Source of the DNA: Clarireedia homoeocarpa
Lineage: Eukaryota > Ascomycota > Leotiomycetes > Helotiales > Rutstroemiaceae
Assembly: GCA_001465935.1 (NCBI GenBank)
Contig: LNKV01000033.1
Location: forward strand, 124,001-188,000
Length of the DNA stretch: 64,000 nucleotides
Reading direction: 5' to 3'
Below the pieces are notes generated by a model. The model searched no databases, was not told the DNA's origin, and saw nothing but the letters and a program-made list of their open reading frames with translations. Positions within the stretch are counted from its first letter, which is position 1, and each line of letters begins with the position of its first letter. Below, piece by piece: positions 11,236 through 23,594 of the stretch. Made by a program: the position numbers and the translations under genes.

Positions 11236-13578
11236 ATGTTGATATATCGCCCATTAGAAAAGAATCAAATTCGCGTTCTCAAATTACTCACGGAAAAAGA
11301 TGACCCACAATATGGGAGCGGGCCGGTCCGTTGCGAGCTAGAGTATGTGTGTTTAACGTGCGATCCTATTCCTACAGAGACAGGCGAGGAACAGCTTGCG
11401 AAAGGATTCAATGGACACTGGCCTGCTCCTATTGTTGAAGATATCGAGCCTGAGCCATGGGTACGTGGTCGTGCGGACTCGAATGCTATGTGGCCGGGAA
11501 ACCACACCCATCGCCTAAAACGTCGTCTTCGAAGCAAGCTATTCTCTTCGAAAAACAATGGAACCAACGACACCAAAGACCCATCGACATCTACTGCGAG
11601 CCGCAGCACCGATGAAGATGAAGTCGAAAGTGTGGATGTCGACCTTCGCTGGAGATTTCCATGGGGCGACTACGTTGCTCTATCATATGTTTGGGGCGAT
11701 TCAAACCCAAAAAATTTCCGCGAAATCTATGTTGGCGGCTCCCCAGTTCCGGTAACGCGAAATCTGGAAGCAGCACTCCAGGAGCTGCGGAAACACTATC
11801 GTATCAAGCAAGGCTTTCGGATCTGGGCAGATGCAATTTGCATCAACCAGAACGACTTGGATGAACGTGGTAGCCAGGTTGCCATGATGAGGCAAATCTA
11901 CGATACAGCTTGGCATGTTGTAATATGGCTCGGACCCAAGGCGAACAATAGTGACTTGGCCATGGTGGCACTTCGGTATTTTAGTCTTCGGTCGAAGGAA
12001 TACGCAGATCCGTTAGAGGGGGTTACCAAGCGGGTTGAGAAAATGATTATCCACATCCCGGAAACCTTTCGTTGGAAGCATACACACAGGGTTGTAAGAT
12101 TACGAATGGCCGTTCACCTTGCACTTTACCATCTGCTCTGCAGACCTTACTTCCGCCGATTGTGGATCTTGCAGGAAGTTGCTCTAGGGGCTGAAAATAT
12201 GCCAGTTCTATGTGGAGATAGATGTGTGCAAGTCGAAGATATCTATCGCACTGTTAAAATACTGCGGAGTAACGGGGCTGAGTTTGGATCACAGATCATC
12301 AACTGCGTGCACTATTGGAGCGAAATGCAGAAGTCCTGGTATCAGACTCGAGGCGATACTTATAGATACTCGGAGCGACTCTGGGAACGACCCATTGCCA
12401 TCCTGGAAGCACAAAGCACTAAGCGCGCACCTGACTCAGTAGCGCATGGAGGAATCTTTGGGGCTCTCCTCCTTGGTCGCGAATCCCATGCTAGCGACGA
12501 AAGAGATAGGATATATGGTATTCTAGGCCTCAAACAACTAGCAGCTATTCACATCATTCCGGATTATAATCTGGCTGCCAGGGAAACCTTTATCCTATTC
12601 ACAAAAACTCTCTTTGCAAGTGGTGATTTCAATGGTCTTCGTCTTGCAACCAGTGAAGTGCCAAAGATCGCAACTCGATATATCCACTTTATTAATTTTA
12701 GCCGTCCTAAGAAACCACTACTTGTTCATCATCATAAACTAGTCAGCTCCGGATGTACTCACTCACTTCCGTCGTGGGTAATCTGCTGGTCCTGTTCGCC
12801 AAATCCTGATATTAATCTTCCTGGACACTCATGCTTGCCTCGGCAATATTACACTCCTAACCCAGTCTTCCATGGCGAGAGGTTCATGACTCTTCAGGGC
12901 ATTATCTTCGACTCTATCAGTAGCCTCAGTGCCTTCCATACTACCGAATCTGATAATTCTTATCCTTGGGATGGGCCCCCAGTTAAAAGTATCTACGGTG
13001 ATCACGAAGCAACCGACGAAGCCTTCTGGCGCACAATCGTTGGCAACACAACACCCACTGGGGACCGCGCCCCCGCAAGCTACAAATCCATTCTGCGAAC
13101 AATTATATGGAACGGAGGCGCCGCCGTGCCCAACAAACGAAAAATGTTCCTGTTGGAAGACTTCTTTTTTCGAAACAAGAAAATGCGTCTCTTTGACCGC
13201 ACTCTTGAAGACCTTATCCTTGGACCCAAGTTCCACAATGGGCAGGAAATCAAAGGAATCACAGACTCTTATGCTAAGATTTTACCCGACGCTGCCCGCC
13301 GGGAACACCAGGATGCTATACTCTGGGCTATGCATGTGCTTGCTTGGCGGCGGCTCATTGTAACACGAGATGGCTATTTGGGGCTTGCGCCTGCGGCGTC
13401 GAAAGCTGGTGATGTTGTCGCCGTGGTGCCGGGGTGTGATGTCCCACTGGTGTTGCGAAAGGAAGGCGAGCGGTTCCGCGTGCTGGGAGAGGGATATGTA
13501 CATGGAATTATGTCTGGGGAGTTGCAGGAGATGTTGGAGAAGGGCACGAGAAAGATGGTTGATATTACTCTTTGCTGA
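11236..13578 (+). CDS. HET-domain protein (heterokaryon incompatibility type)
   Basis: One uninterrupted exon, 780 aa. The HET domain runs from about residue 147 to 320, with its three hallmark blocks: VALSYVWGD (147-155), IWADAICINQNDLDERGSQV (196-215) leading into MMRQIYDTAWHVVIWLG, and RPYFRRLWILQEVALG (about 305-320). Before it are ~100 poorly conserved residues and a Ser/Thr/Glu linker. After it comes a large region of the kind common in HET-6/ankyrin-like fungal proteins, including DERDRIYGILGL (~417-430), and a C-terminal block with GYLGLAPAASKAGDVVAVVPG typical of that group. HET domains trigger cell death when incompatible hyphae fuse; this gene's partner and allelic role are unknown. 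The start begins the YRPL block usual for this family. Confidence 0.92.
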   Translation: MLIYRPLEKNQIRVLKLLTEKDDPQYGSGPVRCELEYVCLTCDPIPTETGEEQLAKGFNGHWPAPIVEDIEPEPWVRGRADSNAMWPGNHTHRLKRRLRSKLFSSKNNGTNDTKDPSTSTASRSTDEDEVESVDVDLRWRFPWGDYVALSYVWGDSNPKNFREIYVGGSPVPVTRNLEAALQELRKHYRIKQGFRIWADAICINQNDLDERGSQVAMMRQIYDTAWHVVIWLGPKANNSDLAMVALRYFSLRSKEYADPLEGVTKRVEKMIIHIPETFRWKHTHRVVRLRMAVHLALYHLLCRPYFRRLWILQEVALGAENMPVLCGDRCVQVEDIYRTVKILRSNGAEFGSQIINCVHYWSEMQKSWYQTRGDTYRYSERLWERPIAILEAQSTKRAPDSVAHGGIFGALLLGRESHASDERDRIYGILGLKQLAAIHIIPDYNLAARETFILFTKTLFASGDFNGLRLATSEVPKIATRYIHFINFSRPKKPLLVHHHKLVSSGCTHSLPSWVICWSCSPNPDINLPGHSCLPRQYYTPNPVFHGERFMTLQGIIFDSISSLSAFHTTESDNSYPWDGPPVKSIYGDHEATDEAFWRTIVGNTTPTGDRAPASYKSILRTIIWNGGAAVPNKRKMFLLEDFFFRNKKMRLFDRTLEDLILGPKFHNGQEIKGITDSYAKILPDAARREHQDAILWAMHVLAWRRLIVTRDGYLGLAPAASKAGDVVAVVPGCDVPLVLRKEGERFRVLGEGYVHGIMSGELQEMLEKGTRKMVDITLC

Positions 13579-15267
13579 GTCACGATCTGGAGCTTGCGTC
13601 AAGTGGGAAATGATTGGAATTGGCTCCGTCGCATTCTTGTATTATAAGCAGGTCGAAGTGAGAATACATGTGTATCCCAATAGCACGTGTAGAAGGAGGT
13701 TCATGGGGTAGTAACTCTGTACCTGTATTATACCATATAAGTCCAAAAGAGGGGGAAGGGGGGGAAGCAGTCTGATTCTTCTAAATCTAAGCGGGAGCCA
13801 GTCCCTTATACTACGAAATACATCTTAGTGACCCAAGCTAGACTAAAAATAAAGGGGGTTGTAGCGAGTCCAACAGTATTTAGATAGGGGATACACAAAT
13901 ATCTAACCCCTTCGCTTATTTTCTGGTTTTCCCCTGAAACTGCGTTGGGGTTCGAATTCTTGGGATTCGCTTTGGGACAAAATTACCAGTGACTGCTGCT
14001 TACCGGATACTATGTGTCAGATGTGTACCGGCATGATCTAAAATGTTCAAAGCGTTGCATCTTTGCTACATGGGTTTCGGGTGGCGCACTGCTGGTGAAG
14101 TACTGTACTGTACTTGGCTATGATAAAGTCTGAGAGGGACACTGCACCACCTCGAATGCAATAGAATAATTAGTTAATACAAATCCTACAAATGCACGTA
14201 ATATATTTCATAGAGAATCCCACATCACCGAAACTCACTTCTCCAACGGAACGGAAACACAATAGTCCTCAGCTCGCGATTGCCGAATCAGTGAAGACAA
14301 TGCAATCAATCTCATACCTCTGTCCCGGTTAGGACTTATATGAATGTCCTTGCTTCTACAACGATTCAAAGCTGCCGTGGGAAGTGCCTTTGGGACTTTG
14401 GGAGTGGAGTTGGTGTGGTTGGGGTTGAGGTTGAGGTTGAGGTTTCTCTAGCACTTTGATGATGCTCGAGGAGAAGAGCAGTGGAGCTAGTGTGATCAGA
14501 AAGCTGACTTCACATGGGAAAGGCGACCGCAGTGTGTAAAGTTGAAGGTACGCAGAATGTTAGAACTGGTTGAATGGATGAGCTACATACCCCCCCCCCC
14601 CCCCCCCCCCCTCCTCTCAACTAGTCTTGTGTTGAGTGACGAAAACAGAAGATCCTAAAACCCAAGTATGAATTTTATGTCATTTCCCCCTTTCCCCCAA
14701 CCCCCCAGCACTCCACATCTATTTCTGACTGACCATCCCCGACTGGTATCCCGTATTTCGGAGGTAAAAAAGAAAAGCAAAATCGCGCTTGCTGCGGTGC
14801 ATGATGAGATATGCGGGGACATATGGACTGGCTGCTTGCGATATACCCGGAGTCAAAGAGTGGCTCGGAAATGAAGACATTGCAGCTGATACACACAAAT
14901 CTTGAATTTGTCATCTATCCCCTTGACTGTCAACTACTCGCGACCTCACCAAAAATAAGGTGGGGAAGTCGGGTATGGCAGTCAAGGAGATGATGCCATA
15001 CCACGGGGATGGAGGTGCAAGATATCGATCAGCTCATTAAAGACGCAAGTCTTCCGAGCCACAGTATCAAGTGTTTTGGGCGAGTAACGATAAAAGTAAA
15101 GTTTGCTCATCCTTCGCCGTCCATCCCGAGTACATTCCGAGTGCTCTAATATAGTCTAAGGACTTCCTAGGCATGACTTGGCTGATATAGTTTGTTGTTT
15201 GCGTTCGCCCTCGGTTTATGGTGACTCGTCGTCGCTGTCTGTATCATCGCAGTCATCGATATCCTCG
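13579..15267. other. intergenic with a 22-nt C run
   Basis: About 1.7 kb between convergent genes. It holds a GTTGAGG tandem near 14420-14442 and the homopolymer at 14590. No gene is supported. Confidence 0.55.
14590..14611. repeat. poly-C tract (22 nt)
   Basis: Uninterrupted C run. Its length should be treated as uncertain, as in any sequenced homopolymer. Confidence 0.9.
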
Positions 15268-17722
15268 CTAAATGTCGGTGTAGTATGTATCATAGCTCCA
15301 TATGTCGTCGATTCTTCCTCTATAATCCGCAAAATCCATCAATGGATACTTACAAGCGAATGATGACCTGCAGTCACATCTGCAGACTCTGCGCATAACT
15401 AATCCCTCTTGTCTAAACTCTTGGGTGTCATTCTCCAATGGGCCAACCTTCAATGTTCTTTCACACCACAAGGTCAGTCTAAGTATAATGCTAAACCGTG
15501 GAGAGTAGGACTAGTTGTAGAATGAGAGTGACGACAAAAAAGTAGCAATTCACTTACATCTCCAAATCTGGCTCCCATTGAGGCCGACCAAGATTCTGTA
15601 AAAAGTCACCATACCACGAAAAGAATTCGTCTTCTTCAGCATGTAGATCGATCCATGCTCCCGGAAGTTCGTGCTTAGGATCGGGCTTCCAATTGAGTCG
15701 GACTGCATCCTGAAGATCCCAAAACTGCAATGAAAATGTTAAATCCAAAGAGTTTACATGTTTTTCGATGTGAATGTCTTGGATTGACCTTGAATTATAG
15801 CGGAAGCTTCTGGATGTATAGATTTGTGGCCATAGTTGTGATTCGCGACATAGGTACTCTTGTATGTCATAACCGGTCTCTCTCAACAGCCCTAGCCAGA
15901 CCGACAAAATCCATGGAAGAACTCTTATGCAATCTTTCTTGAAGACGTAGAAAAAATCCTCAATAATTCTGAATAAAACTGTTTCTGTATCATGGTTGGG
16001 AGGGTGTATGTCAGTTCCAGCCTTCAGTAACGCTCGCAAAAGTGAAGTCATACTTGACGCTTTATCCTCGCCACCATTCATAAATGCATTACTTAGCGAG
16101 AATAAATAATTAAACAAAATTCTCGCGATAAAAACTGGGTTGTTGATCTCGGCGATCGCCGTGACACTCAAGTTGTATCTTATTCTCATCATCTCGGCAA
16201 TCGTCGAACGCGAGTATGGATACATGATCTGCCACTCGAACACCTCCACGGCAAGCTCCGGGTACTCTATAGAAGTAGGAAACACTTCTTGATCAAGCAT
16301 ATATAGGAATGCATCAGGTGAGCCTTGATATAGATGGAATGCTGTATAAGGCTCATTGGAATCAAGATCGTCTGCGTATCGTTTACAAGTAGACGTAGGG
16401 TCACATTGCCCCAATTCTACCAGAACACGAATAGTATCGTAGGCCGAACCCGGCTCAGCAATTTCCATCCGATCGGCATTCCATGCAGCTATGTGTAATG
16501 CATTTCTAAACTTAGCATTAATAAGTTCCCATTTCGACAGAATGGAATCATACCGATTCCTCTTAACTTCGGTTTCATTTCCCTGCAGCCCCTGAGCTAG
16601 CAGCCAACGGCACAGTTCGGAATTCAGGCTTTTTGCTGCAGCCTATGCAAATTGTTAGGAGATTTCAGAGATAGAGCTTGCAGCTTACATGTAGTAATGT
16701 TCGTCCATCACTAGTAGTATCAAAGACACTACCCTTGCCATTTTGAATTAAATTTATGACGTTTTTTGTTTGTTCTTTCAGGTCAACTTGCAGGCCAAAC
16801 CATTTCCTGTAAAATTCTTTAAAGATGGGAGAATTCTTCGATACAATATGAATTGGTCGCAAGGAGTACTTCCACTGGCCGTATTTTCGACTTCTTACCA
16901 ATGATACTCCTGTGGAGAACAGCCATCCTTTGGGTAGCCATCTAGAATGAATCTCGATTTCATTTTCGTCATCTGGCATTGTCCTGTTACCGCTTCCATC
17001 AATCACCACTTGGCCACCAGGCTCATTAAGTCTTATGGTAGAAGACTGACAGGTGATCAGACCATAAGACTGAACTGACGTAACCATGTGGCGCTTCACT
17101 TTGTTAGTATCCGCAACCGTGGGCGACCTCGCCTGTAGTTGCGAATTCGTTGTTGCGATTGTGGTCGGAATGTGATGTATGCTGCTACCAGTAGTTGACA
17201 GATTCATTGTTAATATAGCTTTCTGCATCGTCCTGTACGATAAGTTTAACAAGAAGCTTTCCTCTCTGCAGGACATACTTACATCATATGGCATTGTGAT
17301 GCTAAATTCAACATCGATTTCGCTCGCTCCAATCTTTCCATCAAGTCTTCCAGTATTGAGCTTTTCATGACCACCCGGAAGGCATGCCATGTCTTTGCTG
17401 CCTTGCTCCCGCTCTGCTTCAAGCCTTTATCAAGCGTTTCGAGGACCTCGTCCAAGTCTTTTATCGCGGTCTCGCAATGCAGGTATATCTTTTGCAACAT
17501 AGCACTGTGATGATGTGGCCCATTTGCTTTCCCATTCGAAGTATTATATTCAACTAAAACCCCTCCAAGAAGTTCGATCTCAACTAGTAAACGGCCGATA
17601 TGTTTCGGCGCATCTTTCATTTCCTTCCAGAAGGTGTAGATTTTCTGCGTACTTGAGACAATTGCTCCAGCCAACTGAGCAACAGCGATCCCGCTAGCCA
17701 CAGTTCCAAGGACTTCGGCCAT
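15268..17722 (-). CDS. STAND-type fungal N-terminal domain plus ankyrin-repeat protein
   Basis: Four exons (17722-17283, 17232-16689, 16642-15558, 15478-15268) encode 759 aa with all junctions in frame; introns are 46-79 nt. The N-terminus (MAEVLGTVASGIAVAQLAG..., with KDAPKHIGRLLVEIELLG) is the helical fungal N-terminal domain that precedes NACHT or ankyrin regions in many STAND/NLR-like proteins. The middle (about 150-330) has no NACHT P-loop that I can find. From about 315 on there are degenerate ankyrin repeats (DGRTLLHAAAKSLNSELCRW, NALHIAAWNAD, YTAFHLYQGSPDAFLYMLDQ). The last 69 residues come from an exon whose inclusion is less sure, since the preceding exon also reaches a stop at its donor. 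Neighbouring the HET gene suggests, but does not prove, a role in non-self recognition. The start at MAEVLG is chosen by family; an in-frame ATG lies 21 nt upstream. Confidence 0.8.
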
Positions 17723-19791
17723 GGTGTTGAGTAAAGACAACAACCTCTAAGGTTGGGAACAGAAAATAAATGGAGATCATAGGAAAGAAATCTCGACAAG
17801 GCTGTGATCAAGCTTAGACTTAGCCCCTTCATCACACTTCCTATCCCCATAAGTCTGACATGCATGAAGCCACTAAGCCTCACTCAATCACGAATGTTGA
17901 TTTAAATTCATAGATAGCCATATGTCGAATGAAAACTCAGCCAAGAAAAATGAACGCGAGCAGGTCAAGTATGCAGTGCAACCACATCTCCAATCACAAC
18001 CCCTCTTAGTTTCTTTAAGCCTACCGGCTGTGCAAAGTAAATCAACCAAACGATAGCAGGTAATATGTTCAAATTCAATAAGGCCTCGTCGTACAAAGAT
18101 AAATCGTTGCCCGAATATGGTGACATGGCAAACAAGGAAAATAGGAAGTAGGTTCCTAGAAAGTTGTTGAAGAATTCATGACTTCCCCACACTCATCTCG
18201 TGACAAATTTTTACTGCGCCTTGCTCATCCAACTGCTTCCGTGATCCTGCCAATCTAGGTTCATCATTAATTCCGAGCCTTTCCTCTCATAGCCACGGCA
18301 ATCTGCCTTGCCAACTTATACACACTCATCAACCACACCTTCCCAACCCACAGCCTTCAACACCAATCCCCTACTAACGTCCTGGCTTTCACTTGACAGC
18401 CATTCTATCATTTTATCATCACAAAGGCTCCAATATCAAACATAAACCAGCCCAAAGTCATCGCATGCCACAAGTAGCCTTAGTACGCTTGGTCTTATAT
18501 CTTAGCTCCAACAATCAACTTACAACCTGCACTGTTACCTATCCGGCCTCATCAGCCTCATATCGCAACGCCCATATCATATCCGATCTGCTCTACCTTT
18601 CTGGTTTTCCTCATCCACGTCGAACAACGCTCTTGCTCTCCCACAAACTTCTATCCATCATTCTTCACTAAGCACTACCTATTATTTATCCATCTCACTT
18701 CCGCTCTTCGCATTCACTAGTTTCTGCATCTCTTGATATCGTATCACATCCCCCCTCAAGACTCAATATGCCCAAAATTGAGAAACAACCTCGCAACTTA
18801 CTCGTTTCTTTAACTCCATTCGCATAGCGACTTGTATTCGCACACGCACTCGACAACTATTTCGGCATTTCCTATTTTCCCATGTTCTCATGTTCTCTCA
18901 TCTTCATGTTCCTTCGCTTTCATTACCAGTAACTCAAAATTATAACCCTCTTCCATCTCTCTTTTCCATCTCTCATCACAGCTATCTATCCAACCCCCCA
19001 GCAACTACACTCCTTCGTCGTCACCTATAACTTTATACCCTCTATCGATATCCCACACTTTTACCCCCTCGCACCATCCATTCCTCTACTTCCCTACCCC
19101 TCTACGCTACCATTTCACATCACCCCACTTACCACTCTTCTTCTACCGTATCTACTGCAACCTCCACCTCCACCTCCACTAAATCCAGTCTCCCAGCCCC
19201 GCCAGCAGCTTTCGTAATCTTACCATTTATCAATCATTCAAGCTAGTAATTCCCTCTCTGCGCTACTTACCCACTTCCACTACTCCTCCTCCTATCCACT
19301 CACTCACTCACTCATCCTCTCACAACCATAACCCGCTTCACTCATCCTCTTCTTCCATTCATCCCTTACTTTTCCATTCATCCCGTATCTACTACTCCAA
19401 AACCAGATACCTACCTACCTACCTACCTTATAAAATCCCTCGCATCCACCTCTCGTTCTCTTCTCACTACCTACGTATTTATAACAATCTTACCAGTAAT
19501 AGTTTTAGAATGTCAAATTCACCATCGACGAAAACAACCTCTGTATCTTCCCACGTCCTTTATCTTAATTCATTCATGTAATTTCTAGCCATCTACCGAT
19601 AATATAAAGCATCGATTCGTAATATCTCCGCAGAAAGAACACAAGCAAGTAGCAATGTCAACCTCATTCCCCTTCGTTACTCTCGCTAACCCTTACTCAT
19701 CTTCACCCACTCATCAGTATTTCTACCATAACCAATCCCCTCCTTTTCTTACTCTCTCCCTATCCCACCCCTCCTTCCCCCTCCTTCCCCC
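17723..19791. other. intergenic; 18.2-19.75 kb is strongly pyrimidine-rich on the plus strand
   Basis: The stretch from ~18200 to 19750 is dominated by C and T on the plus strand, with clusters such as CTCACTCACTCACTC (~19300) and CTACCTACCTACCTAC (~19410). It looks like a fungal leader or UTR, but no plus-strand coding frame follows it; the next gene ends there from the opposite strand. Confidence 0.6.
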
Positions 19792-21985
19792 CTAATCCTC
19801 CCCCACTAACCCCGTCCCCAACTCCTTCCCCTGTCCCAGCCCCAGTGCCATCCTCTCCGGATTCGGCGTGCCCACTCCCGACAAAGGCATTGCCGGTGTC
19901 CCAATACTCGACATACTCATCGGACTCGCGACACCACTCGGCGGAACAGGGATTCTGATATCCTCTGGAGAACCCGGGATGATTTCCGGTGCTAGACCTT
20001 CGATGTGAATGCGTTTTGCTTCGTTTTGGTAGGATGCTGGGATGATCTATTGAGATTTTTAGAGGAGATCGTATATGGTAGGGAGATAGAGTAGAGGCGA
20101 AGAATAAAGGAGTTGGGATAGCTAAAAGGAGTCGCAAACAGAAGAGGGGGGTGGAGAGAAGAAGATAGGAGAGGAAAACGCACCTCGATGATTTCATTCC
20201 TCGGAAATTTAAGATTCGGGATATTCATCGCGTCACAGGCCATCAAATAGCCATATAACACACGCAGAACTGATTCGTGAGCAATAATCAGTAGATCATT
20301 CTGTTCACGTTCGAGTTCGAGAATTATCGGTTCCATGCGGACTGCTAGATCGTGGTATGACTATTTGGATAATTTATCAGGACCTAATTCAAATAATTTC
20401 ATGTTCGATTGCATAATTGAATAGTCCTTGAAAATGGGTAAAAGAAAAAAAGAAAAGAAAAAAACTTACCTCAGCCCTGGGATACCGATGATGATACGGA
20501 TCCAACTCATGCATCCTCACCTCCTCTGGATACAGTCTTCTCAACGCTCTCTCAGACATCTTCTCACAGATCCCTGGATTCAACTGGGACATTTGGGAGC
20601 GTTGACGAACTCTAAATCCCTTCTCCTTCAGATACTCTGCCGTCTCCACTGTCCTCTTTCTCGTAGACGTCCAAACTGTAAGCGGTTTTAACGGGGCATC
20701 GGACCCACCAGCCCTAATTGATGCCGCTCGTTCCTCTTCGCGATGCTTCAGAAGCGCTTCCGACATCTTAGCTGCGTATTCTCTGCCCTCGGCGGAGAGA
20801 TGCGCATCGGCTTTGTAGGAGTCTTCTTGGCTGGAGGTGCCGGCTCGGGCGAAGAATGTTTGGCGGGATTTAATGTGGAGGTTCATGAGGTAGAAGACAA
20901 TGCGGTGGGAGAGGTAGCCAAAGCTTACGTTGTTGTACATGATGCGCTCGCCGGCGTTGATCATTTTGACCCAGTTGAGGTCTGTTTCGTTCATTGTTTC
21001 GAAGTGGGGGATCTTCATGTCGATTCTCTTTAGGTATAATTTAGCGGCATCCTCTGGGTCCATGCCAACGAACTGGGAATGTTAGCATTTTTTTAATGGA
21101 CTCCCGATGCATTGAACATACATCTGGAGAGGAAATCTTAACGCTGCGAGCATTCTCCTGAAGGATCTTCTCGTCTGTGACATATGATTCTAGGAACAAG
21201 GTCTAAAACGTGTTAGCTGTAAGTCAGGATAACACGAAATTGCTATTCCACGGACCTGAACATCATGCTTCGCAAACTCCTTGGCAAGAGATTTACGTCC
21301 ACCCGCAAGAGGATTAACAGCATCATAAATCGCCACCTGGCCATTCTCGTGATTAAGCCAAGCATAGATATCCTCACGACACTTCTTCAAGATCTTTTGA
21401 CGAAGCATGACAGAAGCAGCAGAAGCATTAATAAAGAAATAATCATCCGGAACATCCTGACCTGGGCCCATTGTAGCACGACGATAGTCGCCTAGGTGGA
21501 AGATTCTTGTCTTTACACCCAACCTATAATAATCAGTCCAGGCTCCGAACCAAACGCAAAAGACCTTAACTTACCATTGCAAGTACCGAGACAAAGAAAC
21601 CGAGATATGCCTATTCAATATTCAGCAACTTCCCAATCCTTCGCCTATCTACAACATAAACTTACGTCTTTCCTCTAGCCGGCAGCCCAACAAGTACAAT
21701 CGCAATCCGACCTGAATGAAACAACCTCCCCGATTCAGTCGAATACAACTGAGCCGGCGCCATCGTCGCCTTCTCATCTGGAAGATCATGAACGCCATCG
21801 ATAAAAGTAGACGACCTCCTCCGGAAGCGAGGAGAATTGGCCGCGATTTCTGCAGTACTAAGATAATCGTCGTCAATAAACGCATCTGCAAAATCAAGTC
21901 CTAATAGTTGGTAGTCTAGGTCTTGAAGGAGAATATCACGAGGAGAGAGGGGTTTGCTTGGTCTTGTGGAGGATTTGGAAACCAT
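19792..21985 (-). CDS. 6-phosphofructo-2-kinase with degenerate bisphosphatase site
   Basis: Seven exons (21985-21666, 21610-21575, 21523-21256, 21202-21122, 21072-20470, 20360-20184, 20046-19792) give 579 aa in one frame. It makes fructose-2,6-bisphosphate, the cytosolic regulator of glycolysis. The kinase half has the P-loop GLPARGKT (100-107), completed by the first splice, the conserved LGDYRR block and AIYDAVNPLAGGR. The C-terminal half is the phosphoglycerate-mutase-like fold (LSAEGREYA, VWTSTRKRTVETA, ESYHDLAVRMEP, IAHESVLRV). However, the RHG motif that carries the catalytic histidine reads RAG (311-313), while the second histidine (464) remains. The family member is therefore probably kinase-only, as known for yeast Pfk26, where this histidine is also replaced. 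The tail is Pro/Gly/Ser-rich. Confidence 0.9.
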
Positions 21986-23594
21986 TTCTTGAGTGGTTTT
22001 CTAGTTGGTTGTATGGAGTGGGAGAGAGGTGTAGTGAATGAATGGATAGAGGAAAGGAAGGAGCAATGCTATCAAGAAACAAGTGCTGACTTTCTCGTGC
22101 GAGGAAGCTGCATAGCAGGCGACCAAATTGAACTTACAGTAGGGTATCCATCTCGACCAAACTCTATAAAAGTCGTTGCTCAAGAAAGCAGAAAAGAATC
22201 CCGGGGACGGTCCTGATTGGTTCAAATCGAGGACGCTCGAGCTGAGCGAAATAAGTGACTTGGGGACTTCTCGTGACTTCCAGTTGCGCGTTGTATGGAA
22301 CCAATCAAAATCTACTCCTTCTTCTTCCACTCGGTCTGTAGTATGCCAGTTATATGAAGTTCCGGGCAATCGGTGATCCGTCAATTGACACTCAGTCGTC
22401 AAAGAGGTACCTGCGCGCGCATGCACTTCCGCGTCATGCGAAAAAAAACCCTACTTCCGAATTCCGCGGGCAGGCATATAACTATCAATGCCGGTCGGAC
22501 ATTCGCCTGCGCAAATGTATGGCCTTCCGCTCCGAAGTCTAATTCCTTTCGACCGAATTCTATATCTCTTTCCAGTTCATTCAGCTTCCTTGATGTTCGA
22601 CGTCCGTCGTACAGACTTTTCTGTCAAGAACGTGGGAGAAGGGAATTGCGAAACGCGGGACCGGAAATATCCAGCTATCAAGATAAGCCGTGAGGTTTGA
22701 TCTTAGTCAAAAGCGGTTTCTACGGCCAATGAAATGACCCCATTCTTCCCGGAGTCCACTGGCTGACTGGCTCGCTCGTCATTGCATTGAATTTTGATGC
22801 CTGAAATCATGCCTTGAATGCGAAACCTAACCACATTAGAGTCGTTTTGTGACAACATCATATTAAGACTTACGTATTCATCCTTGAAGCCCTTTATAGT
22901 CCAGTATACCCTTCGTGCAATTATCACAGCATAGACAAGCCTAGAGGCGCCGCTCATAACCATGCAAACATATCCATTTCATTTTGTACAGAAGTAGGTA
23001 TCTACAACGACAAATCCATTCAATCCTCTCTCGTCGCCGTAAAGAGGAAACCACTATAATACAGAACCGAAACCCTCAATTTTCTCATAAAACCCTTCCT
23101 TCCTCATGTTTCATTCAAAGCACAAGATGCCCCTTTCTTTTCTTGCCCCGCATCGCATCAACTGAATACTCGCTCTCGTAAACAAAAAGTACTCGCAATG
23201 CTTTCCCACACACCAGTCCAGATATGCTGCTCTCTCCAAACCAACACGCAGAATCAGAGGGCACACGATACAAAGAAAGTCTATGATGAGAAGAGTAGGA
23301 AATGGAATAGTAATCCTAGTATCTTTCGGTCAGATCATGTATGCAGGAACTAAATTTCTTTCAGTCGTCGATTTGACTGAGAAGAAGCGATGTTCATGAC
23401 GGTAGTAAGACATCTAAAAATAAGAGGTGGCTTTTGCGTAGATTTGGTATAGGGTAACCGTGTGTGGATGAGGAAGGTAACTTGTTGAGGTGTGGAGACC
23501 CTGATCGTATAAGGAGATGTTGTGACATTAAATTGGGATTATTTGGGGAGTGGAGGGTAGGATTTCGAAAGCATTGTCATGCTGCGAAGGACAT
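21986..23594. other. intergenic between PFK-2 promoter and TOM40 3' end
   Basis: No gene is supported. Several short frames show no homology that I recognise. Confidence 0.5.

Noticed and set aside
13940..13975. GGGGTTCGAATTC resembling a tRNA T-arm
   Set aside because: The flanking bases do not form a T stem, and no D-arm or anticodon arm fits upstream.
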